Part shown: positions 48,869-58,165 of the stretch, piece after piece
Numbering within the stretch: the first letter of the stretch is position 1
Layout: the number at the start of each line of letters is the position of its first letter
From: Streptomyces ochraceiscleroticus
GTDB lineage: Bacteria > Actinomycetota > Actinomycetes > Streptomycetales > Streptomycetaceae
Direction: 5' to 3'
Assembly (NCBI RefSeq): GCF_000720485.1
Contig: NZ_JOAX01000006.1
Coordinates: 186,001 to 250,000 of the forward strand
Length of the DNA stretch: 64,000 nt
Position numbers and translations under genes: made by a program
Notes under the pieces: generated by a model
Database searches by the model: none
Seen by the model: the letters and a program-made list of their open reading frames with translations, nothing else
What the model was told of the DNA's origin: nothing

Positions 48869-50515
48869 CTAGGCAGCCTGCGCCTGCTCCGCCTGCTGCC
48901 GGAGCAGCTTCTTGTCGGGCTTGCCCGCGTCCGTCAGCGGCAGGGCGTCGACGAAGGTGATGTGGGCCGGCTCGTACATCGCGCCCCGCTTCTCGCGCAC
49001 CGCGGCGCGCAGTTCCTCCGCCTCGGCGCCACTGTCCGGCACCGCCACGACCGCGGCGTACACCTGCTCCATGTTGTCCGCGTCCCGCACGCCGAAGACC
49101 GCGCTCTGCAGCACCTTCGGGTGCGAGTTGAGCAGGTCCTCCAGCTCGGTGGTGTACACATGGCCGCCGACGACCACGATCATGTCCTTGATCCGGTCGA
49201 CGACGGTGATGTAGTTCTCCTCGTCGACGAAGCCCACGTCACCGGTGTGCAGCCAGCCGTCCCGCAGCACCTCGGCGGTCAGCTCCGGCTGCTTCCAGTA
49301 CCCGGTCATGGTGCCGGCGGACCGGACGCAGATCTCGCCCAGCTCACCCGCCGGCAGGTCCTTGCCGTCGGTGTCGCGGATGGCCACCTCGACGCCCGGC
49401 AGGATCTTGCCGGCCGAGCGGAGCCGCTCCGGGTTGTCCGGGTCGTGCTCCTCGGCGGGCAGCACGCTGATGCCGCCGGCCTCGTTCTGCCCGTAGAACT
49501 GCACGAGCACCTTGCCGAAGCGGCGGACCGCGTCGGCGATACGGGCGGGCGAGGACTGGCAGCCGCCGTAGGTCAGGGCGCGCAGGCTGGACAGGTCCCG
49601 GCGCTCGGAGTCCGGGTGGTCCATCAACTGGTAGACCAGCGGCGGCAGCAGGAAGAGGTGCGTGATGCCCTCCCGCTCGACCGTGGCCAGCGCCTCCGCG
49701 GGGTCGAAGTCGTCGTGCAGCACGACCGATCCGCCGCTGAGGAACATGACGTCGGCCAGCATCCCGGCGGCGTGCGCGATCGTGGTGCACACGAGCTGCT
49801 TCGGCTTGTACTCCTGCTCCTGCGCGGCGTGCATCATCGCGCGCATGCGGTTGTACTGCTCGAAGGTGGTGACGATGCCCTTGGGGTGGCCGGTAGTGCC
49901 GCCGGTGTGCCGGATGGTGCAGATGTCCTCCGGCAGCGCCCGGGGCGCGAACGGCTCGGCGGGCTGCTCGGCGCCGAGCGCCAGCACGTCCCGGCCTATC
50001 TCGCGCTTGGCCTCGCCCAGGGTGAGCACGGTCGGCACGGGCGCGAGCTCGATCAGCTCGGCGGCGCGGTCGGCCAGCCGCGGGTCGACGATCAGCGCGC
50101 GGGTCTCCACGTCACGCACGATGTTGGCCTGTACGTCGGCGGAGAGCTTGTTGTAGAGGTGGTTGACCCGGCAGCCGGCCAGGTTGGCGGCGTAGCGGGC
50201 CGCGATGGCCTCGGGGAGGTTGCCGCTGAGCAGCGTGACGGTGGTGCCGCGCTCGATGCCCTGCGCGGCCATGGCGTGCGCCGTGCGGTGCACCAGGTCG
50301 TGGAACTGACCAGCAGTCAGCCGCCGGTCACCGTGCACCAGGAGCTCGCGGTCCGGGTCGGCCGCCAGCGCGTCGAGGATGTCCTCGACGTAGGTACGGA
50401 ATGGGGTCTCCGGCGCCGCGGCGTCAGTGAGGCTGAGCGGCGCGTTGGTCGAACTGCCCTCGTTTTCGTGGGGGGTTGTGGGGGTGGTCTGGGGTGCGGA
50501 TGCCTCGGCAGGCAT
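48869..50515 (-). CDS. AMP-forming acyl-CoA ligase (FadD-like)
   Basis: A 548-residue adenylate-forming enzyme. Motifs in order: P-loop HTGGTTGHPKGIV, A5 YGQNEAGGIS, A7 GWLHTGDVG, A8 DRIKDMIVVVGGHVYTTELEDLL and the C-terminal catalytic Lys in DAGKPDKKLL. The first 30 residues are a disordered Pro/Thr tail. It probably activates a fatty or aryl acid to its CoA ester. ATG 50515 follows AGGAGG by 6 bases. A perfect palindrome about 130 bases upstream suggests a dedicated regulator. It is convergent with lutC. Confidence 0.9.
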   Translation of the reverse strand: MPAEASAPQTTPTTPHENEGSSTNAPLSLTDAAAPETPFRTYVEDILDALAADPDRELLVHGDRRLTAGQFHDLVHRTAHAMAAQGIERGTTVTLLSGNLPEAIAARYAANLAGCRVNHLYNKLSADVQANIVRDVETRALIVDPRLADRAAELIELAPVPTVLTLGEAKREIGRDVLALGAEQPAEPFAPRALPEDICTIRHTGGTTGHPKGIVTTFEQYNRMRAMMHAAQEQEYKPKQLVCTTIAHAAGMLADVMFLSGGSVVLHDDFDPAEALATVEREGITHLFLLPPLVYQLMDHPDSERRDLSSLRALTYGGCQSSPARIADAVRRFGKVLVQFYGQNEAGGISVLPAEEHDPDNPERLRSAGKILPGVEVAIRDTDGKDLPAGELGEICVRSAGTMTGYWKQPELTAEVLRDGWLHTGDVGFVDEENYITVVDRIKDMIVVVGGHVYTTELEDLLNSHPKVLQSAVFGVRDADNMEQVYAAVVAVPDSGAEAEELRAAVREKRGAMYEPAHITFVDALPLTDAGKPDKKLLRQQAEQAQAA

Positions 50516-50895
50516 GAATGTCCTCCTGAACACCGGCGCGCTCGTCCCCGCGCCCCGGTGGTGGTACTCCATCGGTCGGTGGGTGCCCAGGGCCGGTCCG
50601 GCGCGCAGGGCGCCGCACCCGGCACAAGCGTCCCCCGCCCCGGGAATTTGGTTGCCCCAGACAACCAAATCCCATGCTAGCGCTCACCCCCTCCTCACCG
50701 CACATCGCAATCCTTCCAATCCAGGCACTTGACTTCCTCTTTTCCTTTCTTTTCCTTACTCGTTCCCCTACTTGACCCTCATTTCGCGCAGGGCGACGGC
50801 CACTTCGCTTGCTGGATACGAGTGAACGGATCGGGAAGGATGGCCCGCACCGTGGGCCGCCGCGCGGCCCGTTCCCCGCCGGAAAGGACATCGTC
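50516..50895. other. intergenic region with lower GC
   Basis: The 380 bases between the divergent acyl-CoA ligase and GNAT genes hold the palindrome listed separately, a 25-base pyrimidine run (50733-50757) and two TTGAC words (at 50729 and 50772) that could be -35 boxes for the GNAT gene, without a convincing -10. Base composition is clearly less GC-rich than the flanks. I see no gene in it. Confidence 0.4.
50646..50670 (-). promoter_or_regulatory. perfect 25-bp palindrome, operator of acyl-CoA ligase gene
   Basis: ATTTGGTTG-N7-CAACCAAAT is a perfect 9-bp inverted repeat. It is 131 bases from the ligase ATG and 226 from the GNAT ATG. Its size fits a MarR- or TetR-type dimer; the regulator is not encoded here. 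Confidence 0.6.
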
Positions 50896-51753
50896 ATGCC
50901 CCGTCAGGCCCCTGATCAGCTCGTCGTCACGCGAGCCACGCCGGAGGACTGGAAGCTCGTGAGCGAGTGGGCAGCGGCCGAGGGCTGGAACCCGGGCCTG
51001 GCCGACGCCGCCTGCTTCTTCACCCAGGATCCCGACGGATTCTTCCTCGGCCGGATCGACGGCGAACCGGTCTCCGCCATCTCGGTCGTCAACTACAGCC
51101 CGGACTACGCCTTCCTGGGCTTCTACCTCGTCCGCCCGGACCAGCGCGGCCGCGGCCACGGCCTCACCACCTGGAAGACCGCGCTCGCGCACGCCGGCGA
51201 GCGCACCGTCGGCCTGGACGGCGTACCGGCCCAGCAGGACAACTACCGCCGTTCCGGCTTCGAACTCGCCTACCGCACCAACCGGTACGGCGGCTCCGCG
51301 CCGGCCGGCCGCCCGTCCCCCACGCACGTGGTCCCGGCCGAGGCCGCCGGGCTGGACGCGGTCATCGCGTACGACGGCGCCCGATACCCCGCCGACCGCC
51401 CGCACTTCCTGCGCAACTGGCTGACCGCCGACGGACATCGGGCGCTCGCCCGCGTCGCCGACGGGCGGGTGACCGGTTACGGCGTGATCCGCCCCGGCCG
51501 CGACGCATACCGCATCGGGCCGCTCTTCGCCGACACCGCGGACGACGCCCGGGCCCTGCTCGACGGCCTCACCGCCGACCTGGACGGCGCCCCCTTCGCC
51601 ATCGACGTCCCCGAAGCCAACCCGGAGGCCACCGCACTGGCCACCTCCCTCGGCCTCACCCCGTCCTTCGCCACGGCCCGCATGTACACCGGCCCGGTCC
51701 GGCCTGTGTCCACGGCGACCATCTTCGGGGTGACAAGCCTGGAACTGGGCTGA
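50896..51753 (+). CDS. GNAT-family N-acetyltransferase, two-domain
   Basis: A 285-residue protein with an N-terminal GNAT domain (about 10-125; LGFYLVRPDQRGRGHGLTTWKTALAHA holds the Q/RxxGxG/A acetyl-CoA loop) and a second acetyltransferase-like domain (Acetyltransf_18, about 145-280). ATG 50896 follows GGAAAGG by 9 bases. Substrate is unknown; homologues are found throughout Streptomyces. Confidence 0.88.
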   Translation: MPRQAPDQLVVTRATPEDWKLVSEWAAAEGWNPGLADAACFFTQDPDGFFLGRIDGEPVSAISVVNYSPDYAFLGFYLVRPDQRGRGHGLTTWKTALAHAGERTVGLDGVPAQQDNYRRSGFELAYRTNRYGGSAPAGRPSPTHVVPAEAAGLDAVIAYDGARYPADRPHFLRNWLTADGHRALARVADGRVTGYGVIRPGRDAYRIGPLFADTADDARALLDGLTADLDGAPFAIDVPEANPEATALATSLGLTPSFATARMYTGPVRPVSTATIFGVTSLELG

Positions 51754-51921
51754 GGACCGAGGGCTTAGCTGAGCCACCCTCCACCCCTCCCCCTACTCTC
51801 GAAAATTGACCGTATGTTCGATTCCTTCGCCGGGCACAAAGCAAGATCAGTGGATACCGTGGCAAGCCGGACAAGACCTCCACAGAGACACCTCATAACG
51901 GAAAACGGAGGAAGGCAGGCC

Positions 51922-52710
51922 ATGGCCGTTAAACCTGAGGGCACACCCATCTGGATCGACGCTTCGTTCCCCGACCTGGAGGCAGCGAAGACCTTCTACG
52001 GCGAAGTGCTGGGCTGGACCTTCGGCGAGAGCTCGGCGGAGTTCGGCAACTACACCCAGGCATTCTCCGACGGAAAGAGGGTCGCCGGCCTCTCGCCCAA
52101 GATGCCCGGCCAGGACTGGCCGACCGCCTGGTGCCTCTTCTTCGCCTCGGCCGACCTCCAGGCCACCACTGGCAAGATCCGTGACCTCGGCGGCCGGATC
52201 GTCATCGACCCCATGGCCGTCGGGGACTTGGGGCACATGACGATCGCCGCCGACCCCGCCGGCGTCACCTTCGGCCTCTGGCAGCCCGGCACCCACCGCG
52301 GCTTCGAGAAGCAGGGCGAGCCCGGCTCGTACTGCTGGGCCGAGATCACCACCCGCGAGGCCGAGCGGGCGGACGCGTTCTTCCCCGCCCTCTTCTCGTA
52401 CGGCGTGAAGAAGATGCAGGACGAGGCCATCGACTTCAAGCTCTACGAGCTGGGCGGCGACACCACCCTCGGCCGGATGAGGATGACCGAGGACTTCCCG
52501 GCCGGGCTGCCCTCGCACATCAACCCGTACTTCGCCGTCGACGACTGCGACGAGGCCATCGCAAAGATCACCAAGCTCGGCGGCCAGGTGCATTTCGGCC
52601 CGCACGACAGCCCCTTCGGCCGCTTCGCCGCCGTGTCGGACCAGCAGGGGGCGGGGTTCTCGGTGATCGACATGGGGACTACGAAGGGGGACATGCCGAA
52701 GATCTCGTAG
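51922..52710 (+). CDS. VOC-family protein, two glyoxalase-like domains
   Basis: A 262-residue protein of two beta-alpha-beta-beta-beta VOC units (about 8-125 and 135-255). The first starts PIWIDASFPDLEAAKTFYGEVLGWTF, the second CWAEITTREAERADAFFPALFSYGVKKM, closing FGRFAAVSDQQGAGFSVID. Enzymatic role is not assignable; relatives include hydroxylases and antibiotic-binding proteins. ATG 51922 has GGAGGAAGG upstream. Convergent with the hydrolase gene across a hairpin. Confidence 0.88.
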   Translation: MAVKPEGTPIWIDASFPDLEAAKTFYGEVLGWTFGESSAEFGNYTQAFSDGKRVAGLSPKMPGQDWPTAWCLFFASADLQATTGKIRDLGGRIVIDPMAVGDLGHMTIAADPAGVTFGLWQPGTHRGFEKQGEPGSYCWAEITTREAERADAFFPALFSYGVKKMQDEAIDFKLYELGGDTTLGRMRMTEDFPAGLPSHINPYFAVDDCDEAIAKITKLGGQVHFGPHDSPFGRFAAVSDQQGAGFSVIDMGTTKGDMPKIS

Positions 52711-52736
52711 CTCACACGGCTGTCGTGTTCCCTTGC

Positions 52737-52774
52737 ACCGGCCCCGGGCGCCGTCACCGGCACCCGGGGCCGGT
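52737..52774. terminator. bidirectional hairpin
   Basis: A perfect 12-bp stem (ACCGGCCCCGGG and complement) with a 14-base loop sits 26 bases after the VOC gene and 35 bases beyond the convergent hydrolase stop; it should end the long leftward operon. Confidence 0.75.
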
Positions 52775-52809
52775 ACGTGGCCATCACGCGGGAGGCCGGT
52801 GCGCGACCG

Positions 52810-53640
52810 TCACGCGGAACCGGCCCCCATCGACTCCAGCGCTGCCACGAGCCGATCCGTGACCTCCACCGGTCGCTCCACATTCATCAAATGCCCCGCC
52901 TCCGGAATCTCCTCGTACCGCACTTCGCACTCCGCGCCCCGCAGCCCATCCATCATGATCTCGGCGGCCTTGCGAGGGCAGAAGGCGTCCTGCGCCGCCC
53001 CGACAACGACGACGGGACACGTGATGTCGGCGAGCGCCGGGGTGAGCGGGCGCTCCCGCAGCCCGGCCATCGCGGCGGCCGCGTTGGCATACCCGACCCC
53101 GTCCCCGACGGCCGCCATCCGCCGCGCGGTCACCGCGTCCACCTCCACGTCCCCGTCCGTACGATGCAGCGCGGCCGCCGTGTCCGCGCGCATCACATCC
53201 GCCAGCCGCTGCCGATCCCCGGCGCGCACCAGCCGGATCCGCTCCTCGTAGAACTCCACCGCGGCCTTCCCCACCACCGTGGACGTGCCGAACACCACGG
53301 CTCCCCTGACCAGTTCAGGCTCGGCCGCCGCAGCGGCCAGCACGACCGCACCACCCAGCGAGAACCCGACACACACGGCCGGCCCCGACACCAGTCGCAC
53401 GAACTCCAGCAAATCATCCCGGAGTTGACCGATACTCCCCTCGGCAGCACCGATCCCACTCCCCCCGTGCCCACGCAGGTCATACGCGTACGTCCGCCAC
53501 CCCACAATCTCCCGCTGCTGCCGCCCCCACGCCCCACCGTCCTCCCCCAGCCCATGCACCAGCACCACAGCAGGCCCGTCCCCGGCGACCCGGTACCGCA
53601 CCTCGATGCCGTTCACCCGGACGCTCTCCTCGACCAACAC
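52810..53640 (-). CDS. alpha/beta hydrolase
   Basis: A 276-residue alpha/beta-fold hydrolase. Nucleophile Ser is in CVGFSLGGAVV, the oxyanion motif VLVHGLGEDGGAWG is near residue 30 and the catalytic His in EAGHLMN near 257. It resembles enol-lactone hydrolase/esterase types but the substrate is not determined. GTG 53640 has GGGGGAGAG 2 bases upstream, a tight spacing; TTG 53637 is a possible alternative. It follows the thiolase by 56 bases on the same strand without a hairpin, so it is probably the last gene of that operon. Confidence 0.87.
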   Translation of the reverse strand: MLVEESVRVNGIEVRYRVAGDGPAVVLVHGLGEDGGAWGRQQREIVGWRTYAYDLRGHGGSGIGAAEGSIGQLRDDLLEFVRLVSGPAVCVGFSLGGAVVLAAAAAEPELVRGAVVFGTSTVVGKAAVEFYEERIRLVRAGDRQRLADVMRADTAAALHRTDGDVEVDAVTARRMAAVGDGVGYANAAAAMAGLRERPLTPALADITCPVVVVGAAQDAFCPRKAAEIMMDGLRGAECEVRYEEIPEAGHLMNVERPVEVTDRLVAALESMGAGSA

Positions 53641-53696
53641 GTCTCTCCCCCTCCTCGGCCTTCCCGCCCGATCGTGCCCGCATTTTTACCTCGGAC

Positions 53697-54911
53697 TCAA
53701 GCGCTCACCCGCTCGAAGACCGCTGCCAGGCCCTGGCCGCCGCCGATGCACATTGTTTCCAGGGCGTAGCGGGCGTCGCGGCGGTGCATTTCGCGGGTCA
53801 TGGTGGTGAGGATGCGGGTGCCGGTGGCGCCGACCGGGTGGCCCAGGGAGATGCCGGAACCGTGGATGTTGAGCCGCGCGAAGTCGGCCTCGCCGAAGTC
53901 CCATTCGCGAGTGCAGGCGAGCACCTGCGCGGCGAACGCCTCGTTGAGTTCGATCAGGTCCAGGTCGGAGATCTTCAGGTCCGCCTTCTCCAACGCAACG
54001 GCGGTGGCGGGGACCGGGCCGATGCCCATGAGTTTTGGGGCCACGCCGGCCAGACCCCATGACACCAGGCGTACCAACGGGCGCAGGCCGAGCTGTTCGG
54101 CCCGCTCCGGGTGGGTGACAACGCACATCGCCGCGGCGTCGTTCTGGCCGCTGGCGTTGCCCGCGGTCACGGTGGCCTCGGGGTCCTGCTTGCCCAGTAC
54201 CGGGCGCAGGGCCCCGAGGGTCTCCATCGAGGCGTCGGCGCGGGGGTGCTCGTCCGTGTCGACGAGGGTCTCGCCCTTCTTCGTCCGTACCGTGACCGGA
54301 ATGATCTCCTCGGCGAACACGCCGGAGGTCTGCGCGGCGACCGCCCGCCGGTGTGAAGTCACCGCCAGCCGGTCCTGTTCCTCGCGGTCGATGCCGTACT
54401 CGCGGCGCAGGTTCTCCGCGGTTTCCAGCATCCCGCCCGGTACCGGGTAGTTGCGGCCGCCGGCGGTGGCGCGGCCCCGGGCCAGGCCGTCGTGCAGTGT
54501 CACGCCCTGGCCCTTGACGCCCCACCGCATGTCGGTGGCGTAGAAGGCGACATTACTCATGCTCTCCGCGCCACCGGCGACGATCAGCTCGCTGACACCG
54601 CACTGCACCTGCATCGCTGCCTGCAGTACCGACTGCAGGCCCGAGCCGCAGCGGCGGTCGACCTGCATGCCGGGCACGGTGATCGGCAGGCCCGCGTCCA
54701 GGGCGACGACCCGGCCGATGGCGGGCGCCTCGCTGCTCGGGTAACAGTTGCCGAGGATGACGTCGTCGATCGCGGCCGGGTCGAGGCCGGTACGGGCCAG
54801 GAGCCCCCGTAGCGCGACCGTGCCCAGCTCGGCCACGCTCAGGCTCTTCAGGGCACCACCGAATCGTCCGATGGGGGTACGGACGGGCTCACAAATCACT
54901 GCTTCACGCAT
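53697..54911 (-). CDS. thiolase (acetyl-CoA acyltransferase)
   Basis: A 404-residue thiolase with Cys88 (DRRCGSGLQSVL), the NEAFAAQVLAC loop, GHPVGATGTRIL His and MCIGGGQG Cys. It should split the 3-ketoacyl-CoA made by the preceding SDR. It is very similar to the 25686-26906 thiolase throughout, indicating paralogy. ATG 54911 has GGAGG 11 bases upstream; a GTG at 54929 adds six residues. It lies 59 bases after the SDR gene. Confidence 0.9.
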   Translation of the reverse strand: MREAVICEPVRTPIGRFGGALKSLSVAELGTVALRGLLARTGLDPAAIDDVILGNCYPSSEAPAIGRVVALDAGLPITVPGMQVDRRCGSGLQSVLQAAMQVQCGVSELIVAGGAESMSNVAFYATDMRWGVKGQGVTLHDGLARGRATAGGRNYPVPGGMLETAENLRREYGIDREEQDRLAVTSHRRAVAAQTSGVFAEEIIPVTVRTKKGETLVDTDEHPRADASMETLGALRPVLGKQDPEATVTAGNASGQNDAAAMCVVTHPERAEQLGLRPLVRLVSWGLAGVAPKLMGIGPVPATAVALEKADLKISDLDLIELNEAFAAQVLACTREWDFGEADFARLNIHGSGISLGHPVGATGTRILTTMTREMHRRDARYALETMCIGGGQGLAAVFERVSA

Positions 54912-54970
54912 AATTTTCGATGCCTCCACGACGGGTCGACGACGAACGGGGCGGCTGACAAGCGCCGGGG

Positions 54971-55711
54971 TTACATGAACCGTCCGCCGGTCACTTCCAG
55001 CACCGTGCCGGTCATGTACGAGGAGAGCTCCGAGGCGAGGAACAGCGCGACGGAGGCGACCTCGCCCGGCTCACCGGCGCGTTGCATCGGGATCTCGGCC
55101 ATCTTCTGGTCCCACGCCTTCTGCGGCATCGCCTCGGTCATGGCCGAACGGATCAGGCCCGGCTGGATGGCGTTGACCCGTACACCGTGGTGCGCCAGCT
55201 CCTTGGCCGCGGCCTTCGACAGGCCCACGATGCCGGCCTTGGCCGCGGAGTAATTGGTCTGGCCGACCATGCCGACCTTCCCGGACAGCGAGGAGATGTT
55301 CACGATCGCGCCGCTCTTCTGCTCGCGCATGACCGCGGCCGCCTTGCGAGTGCCGTTCCAGGTGCCCTTGATGTGTACGTCGATGACCTGGTCGAACTGT
55401 TCCTCGGTCATCTTCCGCATCGTCGCATCACGAGTGATTCCGGCGTTGTTGACCATGACGTCCAGCGAGCCGAAGGCATCCAGTGCCGTCTGCACGAGCG
55501 TGTCCACCTCGCCGGCGTTCGTGATGTCACACCGCACCGCCCGGGCCACCGCGGGACCGCCGAGTCCCTTGGCTGCCGCCTCGGCGGCCTCCAGATTCAG
55601 GTCGCCGAGGACGACCTTCGCGCCCTCCTGGACGAACCGCTCGGCGATCGCGAGACCGATTCCCTGGGCACCGCCGGTGATGACCGCGGTCTTGTCAGCG
55701 AGTAGCGCCAT
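54971..55711 (-). CDS. SDR-family 3-hydroxyacyl-CoA/3-oxoacyl dehydrogenase (FabG/PhaB-like)
   Basis: A 246-residue short-chain dehydrogenase. Cofactor motif [18 protein letters not shown] with GDLNLE (Asp, favouring NAD), NNAG loop, and catalytic Ser-Tyr-Lys in [23 protein letters not shown]. The closing [27 protein letters not shown] is typical. In this operon it would oxidise a 3-hydroxyacyl-CoA to the ketone used by the thiolase. ATG 55711 overlaps the CoA-transferase end by 17 bases. Confidence 0.9.
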   Translation of the reverse strand: MALLADKTAVITGGAQGIGLAIAERFVQEGAKVVLGDLNLEAAEAAAKGLGGPAVARAVRCDITNAGEVDTLVQTALDAFGSLDVMVNNAGITRDATMRKMTEEQFDQVIDVHIKGTWNGTRKAAAVMREQKSGAIVNISSLSGKVGMVGQTNYSAAKAGIVGLSKAAAKELAHHGVRVNAIQPGLIRSAMTEAMPQKAWDQKMAEIPMQRAGEPGEVASVALFLASELSSYMTGTVLEVTGGRFM

Positions 55712-56999
55712 GGTAGTCAATCTCCTTCTCGGGGTCGTGAGTTGGCTGCTGGATGACGCCGTTTTCACGCAGCATCGCCAAGTCGCCGGATGACAGGCCG
55801 AGTTCGGCGCGCAGTACCTCGTCGGTGTGCGCGCCCACCCGCGGCGACGCCTCCGGCGGCGACTGTTCACCGGCCATCACGACGGGCGATCCGGGCGCCC
55901 AGTAGCTGCCGATCCCGGGCTGCTGTACCTGTGCCATCAGCGGGTTCTCGCGCAGCAGGCGTGCGCCGTCGGCGGCGAGATCGGTGAAGCTCCGGTACTT
56001 CGACCAGAGCACGCGAGTGGTACGCAGGGCCGCTTCCGCCTGAGCGATCGTGCGGGTCTCGAACCAGCCGGCCAGCAGCCCGCCCAGGACCTTGCGGTGC
56101 CGGTAGCGTTCCGACTCTTCCTCCAAGTCCGCCCCGAGCGCGATCCCCAGCGCGGAGACGGCGTCGGTGAGCCCAGTGACGGCCAGGAGTTCCCGCCAGT
56201 GCCGGGGAGTGAGTGTCACGATCATCAGCCGCTCGCCGTCGGCCGTGGTGAAGTCGCGGCCGAAGGTGCCGTAGACGTAGTTGCCGATGCGTTCCCGCGG
56301 CGTGCTGCTCAGTTGTGCTTCGGCGAGGTAACCGAGGCTTCCGGCGGTCGCCAACGCAACGTCCTCCAGGGCGACCCGTACCTGCTGGCCCTCGCCCGTC
56401 AGCAGACGGTGGCGTTCGGCGGCCAGCAGTCCGGTCGCGAGGTACAGCCCGGCGGCGACGTCCCACGCGGGCAGCAGGTGGTTCACCGGTCCCGCGCCCT
56501 CCGGGCCGGTGACCAGTGGGAATCCGGTGGCCGCCTGGACGGTGTAGTCCACCGCTGTGCCACCGTCGCGGCGGCCGGTCAGCAGTACGTGGATCAGGTC
56601 GGGGCGGCGTTCCCGCAGCGCCTCGTACGTCAGGTCCGGGGTCCGCTCGGAGTTGCTGATCACGATTCCGCCGCGGCGCCCGCCGCCGACGATCAGCTCG
56701 GCGACCAGCCGACGTCCCTGCTCACAGGCCAGGTCCACCTCGATGGCGCGCTTGCCCTTGTTCAGCCCCGACCAGTACAGGCTCGTCCCGCTGTCCGCCA
56801 GCGGCAGGCGGGTGCGGTCGGGGGCACCGCCGACCGACTCGATCCGGATCACGTCGGCGCCGAGCTGAGCCAGTGTCATCCCGCTCAGCGGGGTCGCCAC
56901 ATAGCTGGAGATCTCGATGATCCGCATGCCCCGCAGCGGCTGGGAGGGCCGCGCTTCCCGCTCCCGGAGCTCCTGCGGTACGGCGGGGTCGTCCCTCAC
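55695..56999 (-). CDS. CaiB/BaiF class III CoA-transferase
   Basis: A 434-residue class III CoA-transferase. The N-terminal core is [43 protein letters not shown], followed by [16 protein letters not shown]. The usual catalytic Asp of the family should lie near 170-190 ([21 protein letters not shown]). It moves CoA between carboxylates. GTG 56999 overlaps the acyl-CoA dehydrogenase stop as GTGA, with GGGGAG upstream. It gives the operon a second activation route besides the synthetase. Confidence 0.88.
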   Translation of the reverse strand: MRDDPAVPQELREREARPSQPLRGMRIIEISSYVATPLSGMTLAQLGADVIRIESVGGAPDRTRLPLADSGTSLYWSGLNKGKRAIEVDLACEQGRRLVAELIVGGGRRGGIVISNSERTPDLTYEALRERRPDLIHVLLTGRRDGGTAVDYTVQAATGFPLVTGPEGAGPVNHLLPAWDVAAGLYLATGLLAAERHRLLTGEGQQVRVALEDVALATAGSLGYLAEAQLSSTPRERIGNYVYGTFGRDFTTADGERLMIVTLTPRHWRELLAVTGLTDAVSALGIALGADLEEESERYRHRKVLGGLLAGWFETRTIAQAEAALRTTRVLWSKYRSFTDLAADGARLLRENPLMAQVQQPGIGSYWAPGSPVVMAGEQSPPEASPRVGAHTDEVLRAELGLSSGDLAMLRENGVIQQPTHDPEKEIDYHGATR

Positions 57000-58165
57000 T
57001 TCGCTCCCCGCATCAGGTTCCTGCCGATGATCAGCTTCTGGATTTCGCTGGTGCCCTCGTAGATGCGGAAGAGCCGGGCGTCGCGGTAGCAGCGCTCGAC
57101 GACCGTGCCGCGCATGTACCCCATGCCACCGTGGATCTGCACCGCGAGGTCGGCCGCCTTGGAGACCATCTCGGAGCAGAACAGCTTGGCCGCTGAGGGC
57201 GCGATCCTGCGGTCCTCGCCGGAGTCGTACCTGCGCGCCGCGTCGAGGACCAGCGCGCGGCCGGCCAGTACCCCGGTCTGGATCTCCGCGAGCATCGCCT
57301 GGACCAGTTGGAACTCGCCGATCGGCTTGCCCCCCTGTTTGTTGGAGGCGGCGTGGGCGACGGACTCCTCCAGGATCCGCTGGGCCATGCCGACGCAGAG
57401 CGCGGCGATGTGCACGCGGCCGCGCACGAGGGACTTCATCGCGGTGCCGAAGCCGGCGCCCTCCTCGCCGCCGATCAGCGCGTCCTTGCCGACGCGCACG
57501 TCGTCGAAGAACACCTCGGCGGTCCAGGCGCCCGCCTGGCCCATCTTGGGGTCTTTGGGACCGATGGTGACGCCCTTCCGGTCGGCCTCGACCAGGAAGA
57601 CGGAGATGCCCTTCGTACCGTGGCTCTCCGGATCCGTCCGGGCGAAGACCACCAGCAGATCGGCCAGCGGGGCGTTGGTGATGAACCGCTTCGACCCGTT
57701 GATGACGTACCGGTCACCATCGCGCACCGCGCGGGTCGTCAAGCCGGACGGGTCCGAGCCCGCCTCGGCCTCGGTCAGCGCGAAGGAGGCGACGGCGCCC
57801 TCGGCGAGCCGGGGCAGCCAGTGCTTCCGCTGTTCCTCGGTACCGGCGTTGACCAGCACCTGTCCGGCAATGCCGTTGTTGGTGCCGAACATCGAGCGGA
57901 AGGAGGGGGTGGTGTAACCGAATTCGAAGGCGAGCCGTGCGTCCTCGTACAGGTTCGCGCCGAGGCCGCCGTACTCCTCGGGCAGCATGTACCCGAACAG
58001 GCCCATCTCCGCTGCCTTTTGACGGATGTCCTCGGGTATGGCGTCGGTCTCCTCGATCTCGTCCTCACGCGGGACGACGTCCTCGCGCACGAAGCGGCGC
58101 ACCGCGTCGAGCACGGCCTCGAAATCGGTGGATTCCATGGTGTTGTTCTCCGTTCCCGCGTTCAT
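56996..58165 (-). CDS. acyl-CoA dehydrogenase
   Basis: A 389-residue short/medium-chain acyl-CoA dehydrogenase. FAD/substrate motifs: FALTEAEAGSDPSGLTTRA, RFITNAPLADLLVVFAR, and the C-terminal QIHGGMGYMRGTVVERCYRDARLFRIYEGTSEIQKLIIGRNL with the catalytic Glu of YEGTSE. ATG 58165 overlaps the preceding stop as ATGA; ATG 58138 (MESTDF), nine codons in, has a GGAG ribosome site and may be the true start. It would create the enoyl-CoA of the pathway. Confidence 0.92.
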   Translation of the reverse strand: MNAGTENNTMESTDFEAVLDAVRRFVREDVVPREDEIEETDAIPEDIRQKAAEMGLFGYMLPEEYGGLGANLYEDARLAFEFGYTTPSFRSMFGTNNGIAGQVLVNAGTEEQRKHWLPRLAEGAVASFALTEAEAGSDPSGLTTRAVRDGDRYVINGSKRFITNAPLADLLVVFARTDPESHGTKGISVFLVEADRKGVTIGPKDPKMGQAGAWTAEVFFDDVRVGKDALIGGEEGAGFGTAMKSLVRGRVHIAALCVGMAQRILEESVAHAASNKQGGKPIGEFQLVQAMLAEIQTGVLAGRALVLDAARRYDSGEDRRIAPSAAKLFCSEMVSKAADLAVQIHGGMGYMRGTVVERCYRDARLFRIYEGTSEIQKLIIGRNLMRGAK

